From positions 1 through 58,959 of the forward strand of contig UBTA01000121.1 of NCBI GenBank assembly GCA_900468065.1: a stretch of DNA of 58,959 nt, in the 5' to 3' direction. The notes under the pieces are model-generated. The model did not search any database and had not been told where the DNA came from. It was given only the letters and a program-made list of their open reading frames with translations. The translations under genes and the position numbers were made by a program. Origin of the DNA: Hyphomicrobiales bacterium. GTDB lineage: Bacteria > Pseudomonadota > Alphaproteobacteria > Rhizobiales > Rhizobiaceae. Of the stretch, positions 34,105 to 43,229 are shown in pieces. The number at the start of each line of letters is the position of its first letter. Within the stretch, counting starts at the first letter, position 1.

Positions 34105-35010
34105 TTGGAATCGGATCAGCATTACGCGCAGAGGCAGGTGCGGCAATTCAAGACCGACGCCCTATCCCAGATCGTGGCGTCGGGGCTTGGAAATTCAAAA
34201 CTCCTGGTGTCTCGCGTCAGGCGCGATACTCCGGGCCATGGATTCGCGACACCAACGAGGCCAGATTCAGTATTCTCGGTCCTTGTCCAGCTTCGCAAGC
34301 AGGAGCGTCGGGAGCTCTATCTGAACGATAGGCTTGTTCACCAGGGATCGTTCGCAGAGCGCACGGTTTCGGTTGTCAATCACTGGCAAAGTCCCAAGGC
34401 AAACTTGTTGAGCGCGTTTGATACGATCATCTTTACAGTGCCGCAGACTGCCCTCGACGAAATCGCCTATGAGCAGGGGCGGCGGCCAGTTCCGACATTG
34501 CTGTGCGAGAACGAAGGGCGTCTCGACGGCACGATCTGGAGCCTTGCCCGATCCCTCCTCCCCGCGCTCGAACGTCCGGAAGAGGTGGGGTCGATGTACG
34601 CGGAGCGTGTCCTGCTCGCGAGCACGACATATTTCGCGAAGGCGTTCGGCGGACTGCGTCAGGCGGACGCGAGCCGACATGGATTGACTCATCGGGAGGT
34701 CAATCGCGTTTTCGACCTGATGCACGATCAACTCGACGCGGACCTGTCCCTGTCGGCCCTTGCCTCCGAGATGGACCTGACTGCCCGCCAGTTCGCGCAG
34801 GCATTTAGAAGCACAACGGGAAGCCCACCGGACAGGTGGATGCGGCATCAGCGGGTTGAAAGGGCGAAGATGCTGCTCCGGATGACTTCGCTTCCGATTT
34901 CGCAGATCGCTACAGCTTGCGGCTTTGTCAGTTCAGAACATTTTTCGCGCATTTTCGCATCAATTGTGGGCGCCACGCCGGCCATCTGGCGAAACCATAT
35001 TTTGAATTGA
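34105..35010 (+). CDS. AraC-family regulator (paralogue 2)
   Basis: A 301-residue AraC regulator starting at a TTG with AGGAGGAAGGG upstream. It aligns end to end with the preceding gene: LLVSRVRRDTPGHG, VPQTALDEIAYEQG, AKAFGGLRQ and the C-terminal IATACGFVSSEHFSRIF with GATPAIWR. Divergence is considerable, so the duplication is old. One may regulate the operon and the other a different target, or they may form heterodimers. Confidence 0.92.
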   Translation: MESDQHYAQRQVRQFKTDALSQIVASGLGNSKLLVSRVRRDTPGHGFATPTRPDSVFSVLVQLRKQERRELYLNDRLVHQGSFAERTVSVVNHWQSPKANLLSAFDTIIFTVPQTALDEIAYEQGRRPVPTLLCENEGRLDGTIWSLARSLLPALERPEEVGSMYAERVLLASTTYFAKAFGGLRQADASRHGLTHREVNRVFDLMHDQLDADLSLSALASEMDLTARQFAQAFRSTTGSPPDRWMRHQRVERAKMLLRMTSLPISQIATACGFVSSEHFSRIFASIVGATPAIWRNHILN

Positions 35011-35819
35011 TGCTAGCGAAAGCGATACGCCTGTCGGCCAGTGGCTTCGTGCGCTAGTTCTCCGCGGTATTCACCGTAATGTTGCGATCGTGGCGCTTGC
35101 AAAACAAGCTTGCGCGTATTGCCTGCGCGATTTTACGTAAGGAGCATCCATATGAAAGAACCTTCGGCGTAACGCCAGCATAACAGGGTTGGCTGCGCTT
35201 ACACGCAGCCCATGATGTTTGCGAGAAGGAACATAGATGGCCTGACAGTCAATCGGCGTTCAGAAAGCCCAGGCGTGGAAATGGTTCATTGAAACCGTGT
35301 TGGTTTTCGTGGCTCTGGACGTGCGGATATCCATCTTGGCTACGGGGTGACCGTCAGACCGAATACGTTGAAGCAGACTGCACAGGAATCTAAAAAACCA
35401 CTTGCAAACAGGGCGGGCCATACGTTTCCACGCGGAACTGAGCCAGTTAGGCGGATACACAAAGCTTGTAGTCCGGCTCCTGACAACCCTGCAAAAAATC
35501 TTCCCGGCTGTTGAAAATTGCGAAAGGCGCTTGACCCCGACACGCCGATAGAAAAGCGCCGGCCAGAAGCCGGACACCGGAATCGACAGCTCCAGGCGCG
35601 CGGCTGCGCGCTTAGACAAGCGATGACCGAGTGGCGCACTTGGCCAGTTAGTGAACGCCTTGAACAGATTCGAACCGTCAACCAGCTATTTCAAGCTGGC
35701 ATAACGCCTATTTATGAAAACTTGTAGCATTTGCCGCGCTGGCATCAACAAGAATGGGGATCTGATTAAGGCACAAAGTACGCAACGGTAACGATTGCAC
35801 AGTGGGAACGGGCCTTCGA
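35011..35819. other. Intergenic stretch with weak ORFs only
   Basis: About 800 bases after the AraC genes. A 34-codon frame at 35623-35727 (MTEWRTWPVSERLEQIRTVN and on) has coding-like composition but no good ribosome site. A 119-codon minus-strand frame at 35260-35619 is Arg/Ser-rich and probably fortuitous. Nothing else recognised; the region may be the graveyard of a lost gene. Confidence 0.35.
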
Positions 35820-35859
35820 ATGCGTTAAAGGCCGCCTAGATCGGCGGCCTTCAACGCAT
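35820..35859 (-). terminator. Strong terminator of the sugar ABC operon
   Basis: A long hairpin: seven outer pairs (ATGCGTT / AACGCAT), one mismatch, then nine pairs (AAGGCCGCC / GGCGGCCTT), with a six-base loop. It lies 48 bases beyond the stop of the DJ-1 gene and probably terminates from both sides. Confidence 0.75.
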
Positions 35860-35907
35860 GATAGAAGCGCCTGCGTTTATTGATTTCTATTGAGACAAGT
35901 CTTCCCG

Positions 35908-36522
35908 TCACGCAGCCTTGGCAACTTCCTCGCTGTGATGGATCTCCGTGCCGAGCACCTTCAGGCATTCCCTGATGAACGCGGCCAGTGCAGTCCATCC
36001 TTTTGCCGAAACCATGGTGCCATCGACGTATGCTTCTGTCGGGGACAGGTCTATGTACGTGCCGCCAGCCAACGTCACCTCTGGCTCGCAGGCTCCAAGT
36101 GCTGCAACCTTCTTGCCACGGACAACGCCGTCGACGGCAATAAGGATCTGAACGCCGTGGCAGATGGTGAAGATTGGCTTCTTCGTCTCGTGAAAGTGCC
36201 GAACAATAGCTTGAACGCGCTTGTCTGTGCGGATGTATTCGGGTCCGCGTCCGCCTGCGGCGTAGACCGCGTGGTACTGGTCGAGCTGCTTCTCGGCTTC
36301 CGAAAACGTTTTGTTGATCGTGAAGAAGTGGCCGAGTTTCTCGGTATAGGTCTGGTCCCCCTCGAAGTCGTGCAGAGACGTCTTGATGAGATCGCCCGCA
36401 TTTTTATCGGGGCAGATGACGTGAACGGTATGCCCGATAGCTTCCATCGCCTGCTGAAAGACGAAAATCTCGTATTCCTCGGTGAACTCACCTGTCAGCA
36501 TCAGTATTTTCTTGCCTGGCAT
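35908..36522 (-). CDS. DJ-1/PfpI family protein
   Basis: A 204-residue DJ-1/PfpI-superfamily protein. The nucleophile elbow is FTICHGVQILI (Cys near residue 113) preceded by YAAGGRGPEYI. Members act as glyoxalases or deglycases, chaperones or amidases. GAGGAG supports the ATG at 36522; longer frames upstream lack support. It is the last gene of the GntR-ABC operon, an uncommon partner for a sugar transporter, and suggests that a reactive carbonyl arises in the pathway. Confidence 0.9.
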   Translation of the reverse strand: MPGKKILMLTGEFTEEYEIFVFQQAMEAIGHTVHVICPDKNAGDLIKTSLHDFEGDQTYTEKLGHFFTINKTFSEAEKQLDQYHAVYAAGGRGPEYIRTDKRVQAIVRHFHETKKPIFTICHGVQILIAVDGVVRGKKVAALGACEPEVTLAGGTYIDLSPTEAYVDGTMVSAKGWTALAAFIRECLKVLGTEIHHSEEVAKAA

Positions 36523-36583
36523 GATCTGCTCCTCTTGCTGCATGCAGTGGGGCGGCAACGCGCCGCCCCGGTTTAGGTTAGGG

Positions 36584-37534
36584 TTAGAACGGGGAATCGG
36601 GGAAATAGTATTCCTGCGCATTTTCCTGGGTGATCAGCGGTGCGTCGAGCTTGACGGTGCCGCGTACTGGCGCTTGTCCGATAAGATTGGCGACGGTCAT
36701 GTAGATTGCCGTCTTGATCATCGCGGGCGGATACGGCGTTTCGACCGGGGTCATCGTGTCACCGTCGATGACCTTCTTGACGATATCCTTCATGCCATTG
36801 CCGCCGAGTGCAAGTTTGATGTCCTTGCGGCCGGATTCCTTGACGGCTTCAAGCACACCGAGCAGCATGTCGTCATCGTTCGCCCAGACCGCGTCGATCT
36901 GCGGATACTTCGCGAGGTAATCCTGCATCAGTTTGAAGGCTTCGTCGCTATTCCAGTTCGCGTACTGGATGTCCAAGACCTTTAGCTCAGTCCCCTGGAT
37001 GGCATCATTGAAGCCCTTGATCCGTTCATCGTCGATGACCGTGGGGATGCCGCGCAGAACGACAAGATTACCTTTGCCGCCCAGTTTGTCGATCATGTAT
37101 TTCGCGGTATTGCGGCCAACAGCAATGTTGTCGCCGGCAAGGTAGAGGTCCTGGATCGAGGCGTCGCTCAGACCACGATCGACGACCGTGATAAACGTTC
37201 CAGCGTCCTTGACGGCCTTGACTGGGGTCGTCAGTTCTTCCGAAGAATACGGCAAAATGACGAGGGCGTCGAGCTTGCGGCCCGCAGACAAGTCTTCCAA
37301 GGCGCTTACTTGCGCGGTTGCTGACGGCGAAGTCTTGACGATGACCTCAACGCCGGGAAATGCAGCATTGATTTCCTTGGCCGCCGCCTGTGCGTGGTAG
37401 ACAACACCTGCCGTCCAGCCGTGGTCGGCTGCCGGGATTGAAACGGCAACCACCCTTTTATCACCGGCAATCGCTTGGCCCGCAATTAGCAAACTGCCGA
37501 TGGCTGCTGCCGCAATCAATTTGGTCTTAAGCAT
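36584..37534 (-). CDS. Sugar ABC transporter substrate-binding protein (RbsB type)
   Basis: A 316-residue periplasmic binding protein of the ribose/galactose group (Peripla_BP_4). The signal peptide ends near GQAIAGDKR (residue ~23). Typical segments are VSIPAADHGWTAGVVYHAQ, DALVILPYSSEELTTPV, VDRGLSD and AVWANDDDMLLGVLEAV. GGAGG precedes the ATG. It lies 57 bases after the permease. The sugar or polyol bound cannot be named from the sequence. Confidence 0.93.
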   Translation of the reverse strand: MLKTKLIAAAAIGSLLIAGQAIAGDKRVVAVSIPAADHGWTAGVVYHAQAAAKEINAAFPGVEVIVKTSPSATAQVSALEDLSAGRKLDALVILPYSSEELTTPVKAVKDAGTFITVVDRGLSDASIQDLYLAGDNIAVGRNTAKYMIDKLGGKGNLVVLRGIPTVIDDERIKGFNDAIQGTELKVLDIQYANWNSDEAFKLMQDYLAKYPQIDAVWANDDDMLLGVLEAVKESGRKDIKLALGGNGMKDIVKKVIDGDTMTPVETPYPPAMIKTAIYMTVANLIGQAPVRGTVKLDAPLITQENAQEYYFPDSPF

Positions 37535-37590
37535 TAAATTCCTCCCAGAATTGGACCCAAAATTAAGCACCCATGCGGTCCGGACACGGA

Positions 37591-38583
37591 TTATTTCGAA
37601 AACCTTTGAATGAGCATCGCGATGATGATGATGACCCCTTGCACGCCAGCCACGAGGTATTCCGAGACGAAATCGGACAGGACCATCAGGTTGGCGATCA
37701 GCTCGAGAATGACGGCACCCGCGACCGTGCCCCAGACGTGGCCCTTGCCGCCGCGCAGTGCCGTACCGCCGATCACGACGGCAGTGATGACCTGCAGTTC
37801 CCACAGGACGCCGGTTGTCGGCGTTGCCGCACCAAGACGGGGTACATAGCAAATCGCGGCGATCGCAACGCATGCTCCTTGTATCGCGTAGGCAATGGTG
37901 CGGGTTTTGATGATCGATATGCCGGAATAGCGGGCGACGTCCTCGTTTGCACCGACAGCCGCGCACTTTCTTCCGTATTTCATCTTGTAGAGAGCAAAGG
38001 AGGCAACGGCGGCAACGGCAATCGAGATCAGGATTGGAAGCGGCACTCCAGCAACCGTGCCAAAATACACCGGGCGATAAGCCTCGCGCAGACTACGATC
38101 GATGGGTATCGTCCCGCCGTCGGACATGTAGGTGATCAATGCCCGGAAAATTCCCATCGTGCCGAGCGTCGCGATGAACGGCTCGATCTTGCCGACAGTT
38201 ACGATGAGCCCGTTCATGAGACCACACGCAGTGCCGACGACGATCGCAACAACCATCCCGGCTGGAATTGCCGCCAGACCCCATTCAGGTGCCATGCTGT
38301 TCATGAACATGATGGTAATGCCAGTGATGAAGGCCGCCATCGAACCAACGGACAGATCGAGGCCCCCGGAAGAGATAACGAACGTTGCGCCAACCGCTAT
38401 GATCGCAATGAATGCGCTTCGGGTGATCACATTTCCAAGATTGGTCGCCGACAGGAAATCAGGATTGATGACGAAGCCGATCAACAGAAGTGCCAGCAAC
38501 GCCAGGAAAGGCCCCACATCTGCCCAACCGATGTTCCATTCCCGTTCCTGTCGAAGCGGCGTCGATCCTACAACGGCACTCAT
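37591..38583 (-). CDS. Sugar ABC transporter permease (RbsC type)
   Basis: A 330-residue inner-membrane permease of the BPD_transp_2 family with about nine to ten hydrophobic helices. Family landmarks include VISSGGLDLSVGSMAAF and the GGTALRGGKGHVWGTVAGA segment that contacts the ATPase. It overlaps the ATP-binding gene by four bases (translational coupling). Confidence 0.95.
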   Translation of the reverse strand: MSAVVGSTPLRQEREWNIGWADVGPFLALLALLLIGFVINPDFLSATNLGNVITRSAFIAIIAVGATFVISSGGLDLSVGSMAAFITGITIMFMNSMAPEWGLAAIPAGMVVAIVVGTACGLMNGLIVTVGKIEPFIATLGTMGIFRALITYMSDGGTIPIDRSLREAYRPVYFGTVAGVPLPILISIAVAAVASFALYKMKYGRKCAAVGANEDVARYSGISIIKTRTIAYAIQGACVAIAAICYVPRLGAATPTTGVLWELQVITAVVIGGTALRGGKGHVWGTVAGAVILELIANLMVLSDFVSEYLVAGVQGVIIIIAMLIQRFSK

Positions 38584-40157
38584 GTCGTTCCCCCCTGCCT
38601 ATCTGTTGTCGTCACATCGCTGGTCGCGAGCAGCGCAATTTCGTGTTCCGTCATTTTGTCGCCCATAACCTCGCCTGTGATTCGCCCCTCTCGCATCACA
38701 AGGATTCGATCGCAGATGCCGATCAGTTCCTGCATTTCCGATGAGATGACGATGCAGGTCTTGCCCTCCCCGACCAGGCGGTGGATGAAGGCGTAGATCT
38801 GGGCTTTGTTGGCGATGTCGATCCCGCGCGTCGGCTCGTCGATGACGACAAGCGATGGCGTGGTCATGAGAACTTTAGCCAGCAAGAGTTTCTGCTGATT
38901 GCCACCTGAGAGCTGGCCCGCCTTCACACCGAGCGTTTTCAGCCGGATGTCATATTCGTCCACGGCGTCTAACAACGCGGCTTTTTCGCGCCCACGTCGC
39001 ATCATCAAGCCGGGATGGAACCGTGCAAGTGAGGACAGCGTCAGATTCGGCGCAAGCCGTTCTTGGAGAAGCAATCCCTTCCCTTTCCGATCCTCTGTAA
39101 GGTAACCGATACCAGCATCCATCGCCGCTCGCGGCGAACGGATGTCGATTGGCTTTCCGTTAAGCGTGACCGATCCATTGGCCGCTCGTAGGCCCATGAT
39201 ACCTTCGAACACTTCGGTCCGGCCTGCACCGATCATTCCGGCGAACCCCAGAATTTCCCCCTTTGCGGCGGTGAAGGAAATGTCCTTGGCATAGCCAGGT
39301 ACGGACAGACCGTTGACCTTCAGTGACACTTCACCGGGTACAGTGTTTCGCTTTTCAGGATAGAGCGCTGCAAGGTCGCGCCCAACCATTAGACGGGCCA
39401 TGTCCATTTGTGTGAGCCCAGCAGCTGGATAGGTCCCAACGAGCCTGCCATCTCGCAGCACACTGACCTTATCGGCCAGGCGCTGCACTTCATCGAGCCG
39501 ATGGCTGATGTAGAGTACAGCGGCGCCCTGCTCCTTGAGTTGCAGAATGATTCCGAGAAGACGCTCGACTTCGTCGCCGGTTAAAACGGCTGTTGGCTCA
39601 TCAAAAATGACGACCTTGTAGTCATCGAGAAGTGCGCGCGCGATTTGTACGAGTTGCCGATCGGCAAGCGCGATGTTGCGAACCAATGCGTTCGGGGAGA
39701 CCTTGCAGCCCAGCTCGGTGAGTTTCTCGGTTGCAAGGCGTCGCATGGCCCGGTCATCGACCATTCCGTTGCGCATGAGCTCGCGCCCGAGAAACAGGTT
39801 CTCAGCTACCGTCAGTCCGTCCGCGAGGAGGATCTCTTGGTGGACCAGCACTATCCCAGCCTGCTGCGCATGTTCAGGCTTGGAGAAGCTGACTTGCTGC
39901 CCCGCTACCGTAAGTGTTCCGGCCGTCGGTTCCGCATATCCTGAAAGGAGCCGCATGAAAGTCGATTTGCCCGCGCCGTTCTCTCCAATGACGGCATGAA
40001 TCTCACCGGAAAGAACATCAAGCGAGACGTCGGACAAGACCGTGACCGGACCATAATCCTTTGACATTTCTTCTGCCCGAAGGACAGGCCAAGGCTCCTG
40101 ACGATCGCCGTTCGCCGGCTCGCCTCTCTCCCGGGGAAAACTCAAAACAGCCGACAT
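38580..40157 (-). CDS. Sugar ABC transporter ATP-binding protein (RbsA/MglA type)
   Basis: A 525-residue tandem-ATPase subunit. The first nucleotide-binding domain has Walker A GENGAGKST and Walker B VVIFDEPTAVL. The second has a degenerate Walker A (GMIGAGRTE), the signature LSGGNQQK and Walker B LVVIDEPTRGID. This asymmetry is normal for RbsA/MglA. GAGGGG supports the ATG at 40157; the longer frame overlaps the GntR gene. It begins 10 bases after the GntR stop, so the regulator is co-transcribed. Confidence 0.95.
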   Translation of the reverse strand: MSAVLSFPRERGEPANGDRQEPWPVLRAEEMSKDYGPVTVLSDVSLDVLSGEIHAVIGENGAGKSTFMRLLSGYAEPTAGTLTVAGQQVSFSKPEHAQQAGIVLVHQEILLADGLTVAENLFLGRELMRNGMVDDRAMRRLATEKLTELGCKVSPNALVRNIALADRQLVQIARALLDDYKVVIFDEPTAVLTGDEVERLLGIILQLKEQGAAVLYISHRLDEVQRLADKVSVLRDGRLVGTYPAAGLTQMDMARLMVGRDLAALYPEKRNTVPGEVSLKVNGLSVPGYAKDISFTAAKGEILGFAGMIGAGRTEVFEGIMGLRAANGSVTLNGKPIDIRSPRAAMDAGIGYLTEDRKGKGLLLQERLAPNLTLSSLARFHPGLMMRRGREKAALLDAVDEYDIRLKTLGVKAGQLSGGNQQKLLLAKVLMTTPSLVVIDEPTRGIDIANKAQIYAFIHRLVGEGKTCIVISSEMQELIGICDRILVMREGRITGEVMGDKMTEHEIALLATSDVTTTDRQGGTT

Positions 40158-40167
40158 AAGGTGCCCC

Positions 40168-40869
40168 TCATTCGAACGCCGGGAGAAGGCGGTCACGCGA
40201 ATGCTCCAAATGTACCCGCATCGCTTTCTCAGCGGCCTTCGCATCCCCAGCAGCAAACGCTACCAACAAGGCTTCATGCTCGTCCAAGGCTTCCTCGGTC
40301 ACCCGTGAATGGAACATCAGACGGAAAATATGGAAATGTGTGTGCTGATGATTGAGTGTCTCGCGGATCAGCTCGTTTCCTGCGAACTCCATTATCCTGT
40401 CATGGAAAACCGCGTCTTGCCGGGCAAAGGTCGAATAGCGGATACGCTCGTCGGTTCCGTCCCGGCGACCCATCACACCGCCCGCCTCCTGAAGCGAAGC
40501 AAGCTTGGTCTCGTCCATTCCGGCAGCCGCCTTGGCAGCACAATCCGGCTCAAGCAACAGGCGCAGCTCGTACAATTCGTCGAACCTGCGCCGGGTAATT
40601 TGTGGGGCCGCGCTGTAACCGATCAAATGGGTTTTGACGACCAGCCCTTCACCTTCGAGCCTGCCGAGCGCCTCCCGGATAGGGGTTTGAGAGACGTTCA
40701 GTTCCCGCACCATGTTGTCGACAGATATACGGCCTCCAGGCGAGATCTTGAGCGCCATGAGTTGAGCGAATATCGCCTCGTAAACACTCTCCGCCAGACT
40801 GTTGCTGCGCTGGATGAAACCGCTGTGATCCGGTGCGTTGGTCAGGTTCGTTGAATTTCTGTTCTGCAT
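40168..40869 (-). CDS. GntR-family regulator (FadR/FCD subgroup)
   Basis: A 233-residue regulator. The N-terminal winged helix (about 25-90) shows ISVDNMVRELNVSQTPIREA and LEGEGLV; the all-helical FCD effector domain follows (about 95-225) with metal or acid-binding Asp/His positions (ARQDAVFHDRIMEFAGN, NHQHTHFHIF, DEHEALL). AGAGG favours the ATG at 40869 over 40887. It heads the ABC operon and is divergent from the dehydrogenase operon, so it likely represses both until a pathway acid or sugar binds. Confidence 0.92.
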   Translation of the reverse strand: MQNRNSTNLTNAPDHSGFIQRSNSLAESVYEAIFAQLMALKISPGGRISVDNMVRELNVSQTPIREALGRLEGEGLVVKTHLIGYSAAPQITRRRFDELYELRLLLEPDCAAKAAAGMDETKLASLQEAGGVMGRRDGTDERIRYSTFARQDAVFHDRIMEFAGNELIRETLNHQHTHFHIFRLMFHSRVTEEALDEHEALLVAFAAGDAKAAEKAMRVHLEHSRDRLLPAFE

Positions 40870-40928
40870 CTCGTTGCCTCTTGACATAACGAACAGCTAA
40901 CACGATGGTGCCCTATATGCAATCCCAT

Positions 40929-40940
40929 ATCCTATAGGAT
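40929..40940. promoter_or_regulatory. Palindrome, probable GntR operator
   Basis: The 12-base palindrome ATCCTATAGGAT is centred between the divergent GntR and dehydrogenase genes, 18 bases before the 40958 ATG. Its core equals the centre of the 22-bp palindrome at 20710-20731. Confidence 0.6.
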
Positions 40941-40957
40941 TTTATATTGGAGGCTTT

Positions 40958-41992
40958 ATGAGGGTTTTTCGCGAAGATGCGATGCAGTTGGCTTCCACCC
41001 TTTTGAAGGAGCGGGACACCCCCTCGGCGCACGCAGAGCTGCAGGCGCAAGTGCTCGTCGACGCCGAGCTGAAAGGTCATCCGTCACACGGGCTTCAACG
41101 GCTGCCGCGCATCCTTTCTCGGATCGAACGGGGCCTGATAGCTCCCCACTCTGAGGGGCATGCGACCTGGAGGTCCTCTTCCTTCTTGAAGGTTGATGGC
41201 TTGAACGGTCTTGGCCCTGTCGTTGCGGTGTCGGCACTAGAGCAGTTGCACGAGCGGGCAAAGACTACCGGGATCGCCATCGTTGGCATTCGCAACTCAA
41301 ACCATTTGGGGATGCTCGCCTATTATGTCGAGTGGCTCGCCGCCCGTGGTCAGGTAGGCATTGCCCTGTCGTCAAGCGAGGCGTTGGTCCATCCGTACGG
41401 CGGTACCCGCGCGGTTCTTGGAACCAATCCGTTGGCGATTGCTGTCCCAACTGCGAACAGGCCCATGGTGGTCGATCTCGCAACGGGGGTCGTTTCCATG
41501 GGTAAAGTTCACCACCATGCTGCGAACGGCTTGGCGATCCCCCTCGGCTGGGCGCGAGATGAAACTGGCAAGCCGACTACCGACGCGGGACGCGCGACGA
41601 AGGGTGCGATTGCTCCGTTTGGTGGTGCAAAGGGTTACGCTCTTGCAACGGCACTTGAGCTTCTGGTGTGCGCGATTGCTGGCTCCGCGATGGCACCCGA
41701 GGTTCGAGGGACGCTGGATATGGACTCGGTTTGCAACAAAGGTGACGTTTTTATCGCAATCGACATTGGCATTCAGTCCGATCTGATGCTTCGCCTCGCA
41801 ACCTATCTGGACCTGATCCGCGCCTCGCCACCCTCGGACGCGAATACACCTGTCGCGGTGCCTGGCGACGGTGCGCAGGTCAGGCGATCCGAAGCGCTTA
41901 TCCATGGTTTCGAGATTGCGCCGAAGCTTTGGCAGGGCCTCAACGCCCTTAATCACACCACCCAATCGCTCACTAAAGGACATGCACGATGA
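40958..41992 (+). CDS. Malate/L-lactate dehydrogenase-like oxidoreductase (Ldh2 family)
   Basis: A 344-residue NAD(P)-dependent oxidoreductase of the Ldh_2/MDH2 family. Landmarks are HPSHGLQRLPRI (residues ~41-52, His catalytic region), GIAIVGIRNSNHLGMLAYYV and GTNPLAIAVPTA, then GGAKGYALATALELL. Family members oxidise L-2-hydroxy acids (malate, lactate, ureidoglycolate, sulfolactate) or sugar-derived analogues. It is the first gene of a four-gene operon and overlaps the next by four bases. Confidence 0.93.
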   Translation: MRVFREDAMQLASTLLKERDTPSAHAELQAQVLVDAELKGHPSHGLQRLPRILSRIERGLIAPHSEGHATWRSSSFLKVDGLNGLGPVVAVSALEQLHERAKTTGIAIVGIRNSNHLGMLAYYVEWLAARGQVGIALSSSEALVHPYGGTRAVLGTNPLAIAVPTANRPMVVDLATGVVSMGKVHHHAANGLAIPLGWARDETGKPTTDAGRATKGAIAPFGGAKGYALATALELLVCAIAGSAMAPEVRGTLDMDSVCNKGDVFIAIDIGIQSDLMLRLATYLDLIRASPPSDANTPVAVPGDGAQVRRSEALIHGFEIAPKLWQGLNALNHTTQSLTKGHAR

Positions 41993-43215
41993 CCCTCTTT
42001 GCCGCCATACGGCTCCCACGCGAAATCCTCTTTGGCAAGGGACAGCGTCATGCACTGCCGAAGGTCGCTGCCAGGCTCGGGAAACGAGCCCTGATCTGCA
42101 CGGATGAGCGTTTCGCGGCGACCCCGATATTTGCAGAAATCGTCAATGGACTGGAAGCTGCATCGATTGCCGTTTTAACCTACGACGCTGTCCTCCCGGA
42201 CGTCCCGCAGGAGACAGTCGCCTTTTGCGTCGCTGATGCCCGCGCGTTTGGTCCTGACATGGTGATTGGCATTGGAGGGGGTAGTTGCCTGGATATGGCG
42301 AAATGTGCTGCGCTGCTGCTTAGCCACGGCGGACGCCTCCAGGATTACTACGGCGAATTCAAAGTTCCGGGCCCAATCCTTCCGATAATCGCTGTTCCCA
42401 CCACGGCTGGCACTGGCTCCGAAGTGACGCCAGTTGCTGTCATCTCTGATTCCGAACGCACGCTTAAAGTAGGCATTTCCAGCCCGTACCTGGTCGCGAC
42501 GACAGCGATCTGCGATCCCGACCTGACGATGACCTGCCCGCCCGGCTTGACGGCGGTGGCGGGTGCAGATGCCCTTACCCACGCCATTGAAGCATTCACT
42601 GCGGCACGAAGAGGCACCGACCATGCCTTGCCGCAAGACCATGTGTTCATTGGAAAGAGTGCTCTCACGGACCATTTTGCGCTTCTGGCCATCAAACTCC
42701 TTGGGCGCAGCCTGGAGAAGGCTTGCAAGGATGGGAGCGACGAGGACGCGAGAGCTGACGTCATGATGGGTGCATTGGCTGCGGGCTGCGCTTTTGGAAC
42801 CGCCGGGACCGCCGCGGCCCATGCCATCCAGTACCCAGCCGGCGCGCTTACCCACACAGCGCACGGTCTCGGCGTCGCGACCATGATGCCGTACGTGATG
42901 AATTACAACAAGGCGTCGTCCATCGCCGAGATGGCGGAAATTGGATATGCGCTGGGGCTCGGTGGACCGAGCCAGGACCCAGACCAAATGGCGACGGCGG
43001 CGATCGAGGAAATCCGCAGGCTTTTTGCGGCCATAGGAATCACCCCCACGCTCGCCGATCTCGGTCTCCCGATCGACAAGCTCGACTGGACTGCCGAGCA
43101 GGCCTTGGGCATCGACCGACTGATCAAGAACAATCCCAGGCCGTTTGACCTCGACGCAATGAAGCGCCTTGTAAGAGCCGCCTATGACGGCGACTTCGCC
43201 GCGTCCACAATCTAA
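41989..43215 (+). CDS. Iron-containing alcohol dehydrogenase
   Basis: A 408-residue group III alcohol dehydrogenase. NAD-binding GIGGGSCLDMAKCAAL and PTTAGTGSEVTPVAVI are standard. Metal ligands are the Asp and His of GADALTHAIEAFTA and the two His in AHAIQYPAGALTHTAHGLGV. It probably reduces or oxidises a short-chain alcohol/aldehyde, feeding the aldehyde dehydrogenase that follows 14 bases later. Confidence 0.95.
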   Translation: MTLFAAIRLPREILFGKGQRHALPKVAARLGKRALICTDERFAATPIFAEIVNGLEAASIAVLTYDAVLPDVPQETVAFCVADARAFGPDMVIGIGGGSCLDMAKCAALLLSHGGRLQDYYGEFKVPGPILPIIAVPTTAGTGSEVTPVAVISDSERTLKVGISSPYLVATTAICDPDLTMTCPPGLTAVAGADALTHAIEAFTAARRGTDHALPQDHVFIGKSALTDHFALLAIKLLGRSLEKACKDGSDEDARADVMMGALAAGCAFGTAGTAAAHAIQYPAGALTHTAHGLGVATMMPYVMNYNKASSIAEMAEIGYALGLGGPSQDPDQMATAAIEEIRRLFAAIGITPTLADLGLPIDKLDWTAEQALGIDRLIKNNPRPFDLDAMKRLVRAAYDGDFAASTI

Positions 43216-43229
43216 TCCCGAGGAACGAC

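Noticed and set aside
35260..35619. 119-codon minus-strand frame after the AraC genes
   Set aside because: Arg/Ser-rich, no ribosome site, no domain; overlapping frames look equally open.
21695..35680. Similar ~23-base strings at 21699-21721 and 35656-35679 (cgccttgaac...ttcgaaccgtc)
   Set aside because: Match has a mismatch and an indel, no flanking similarity, and the TTCGAACC part only superficially recalls a tRNA T-arm; treated as chance.
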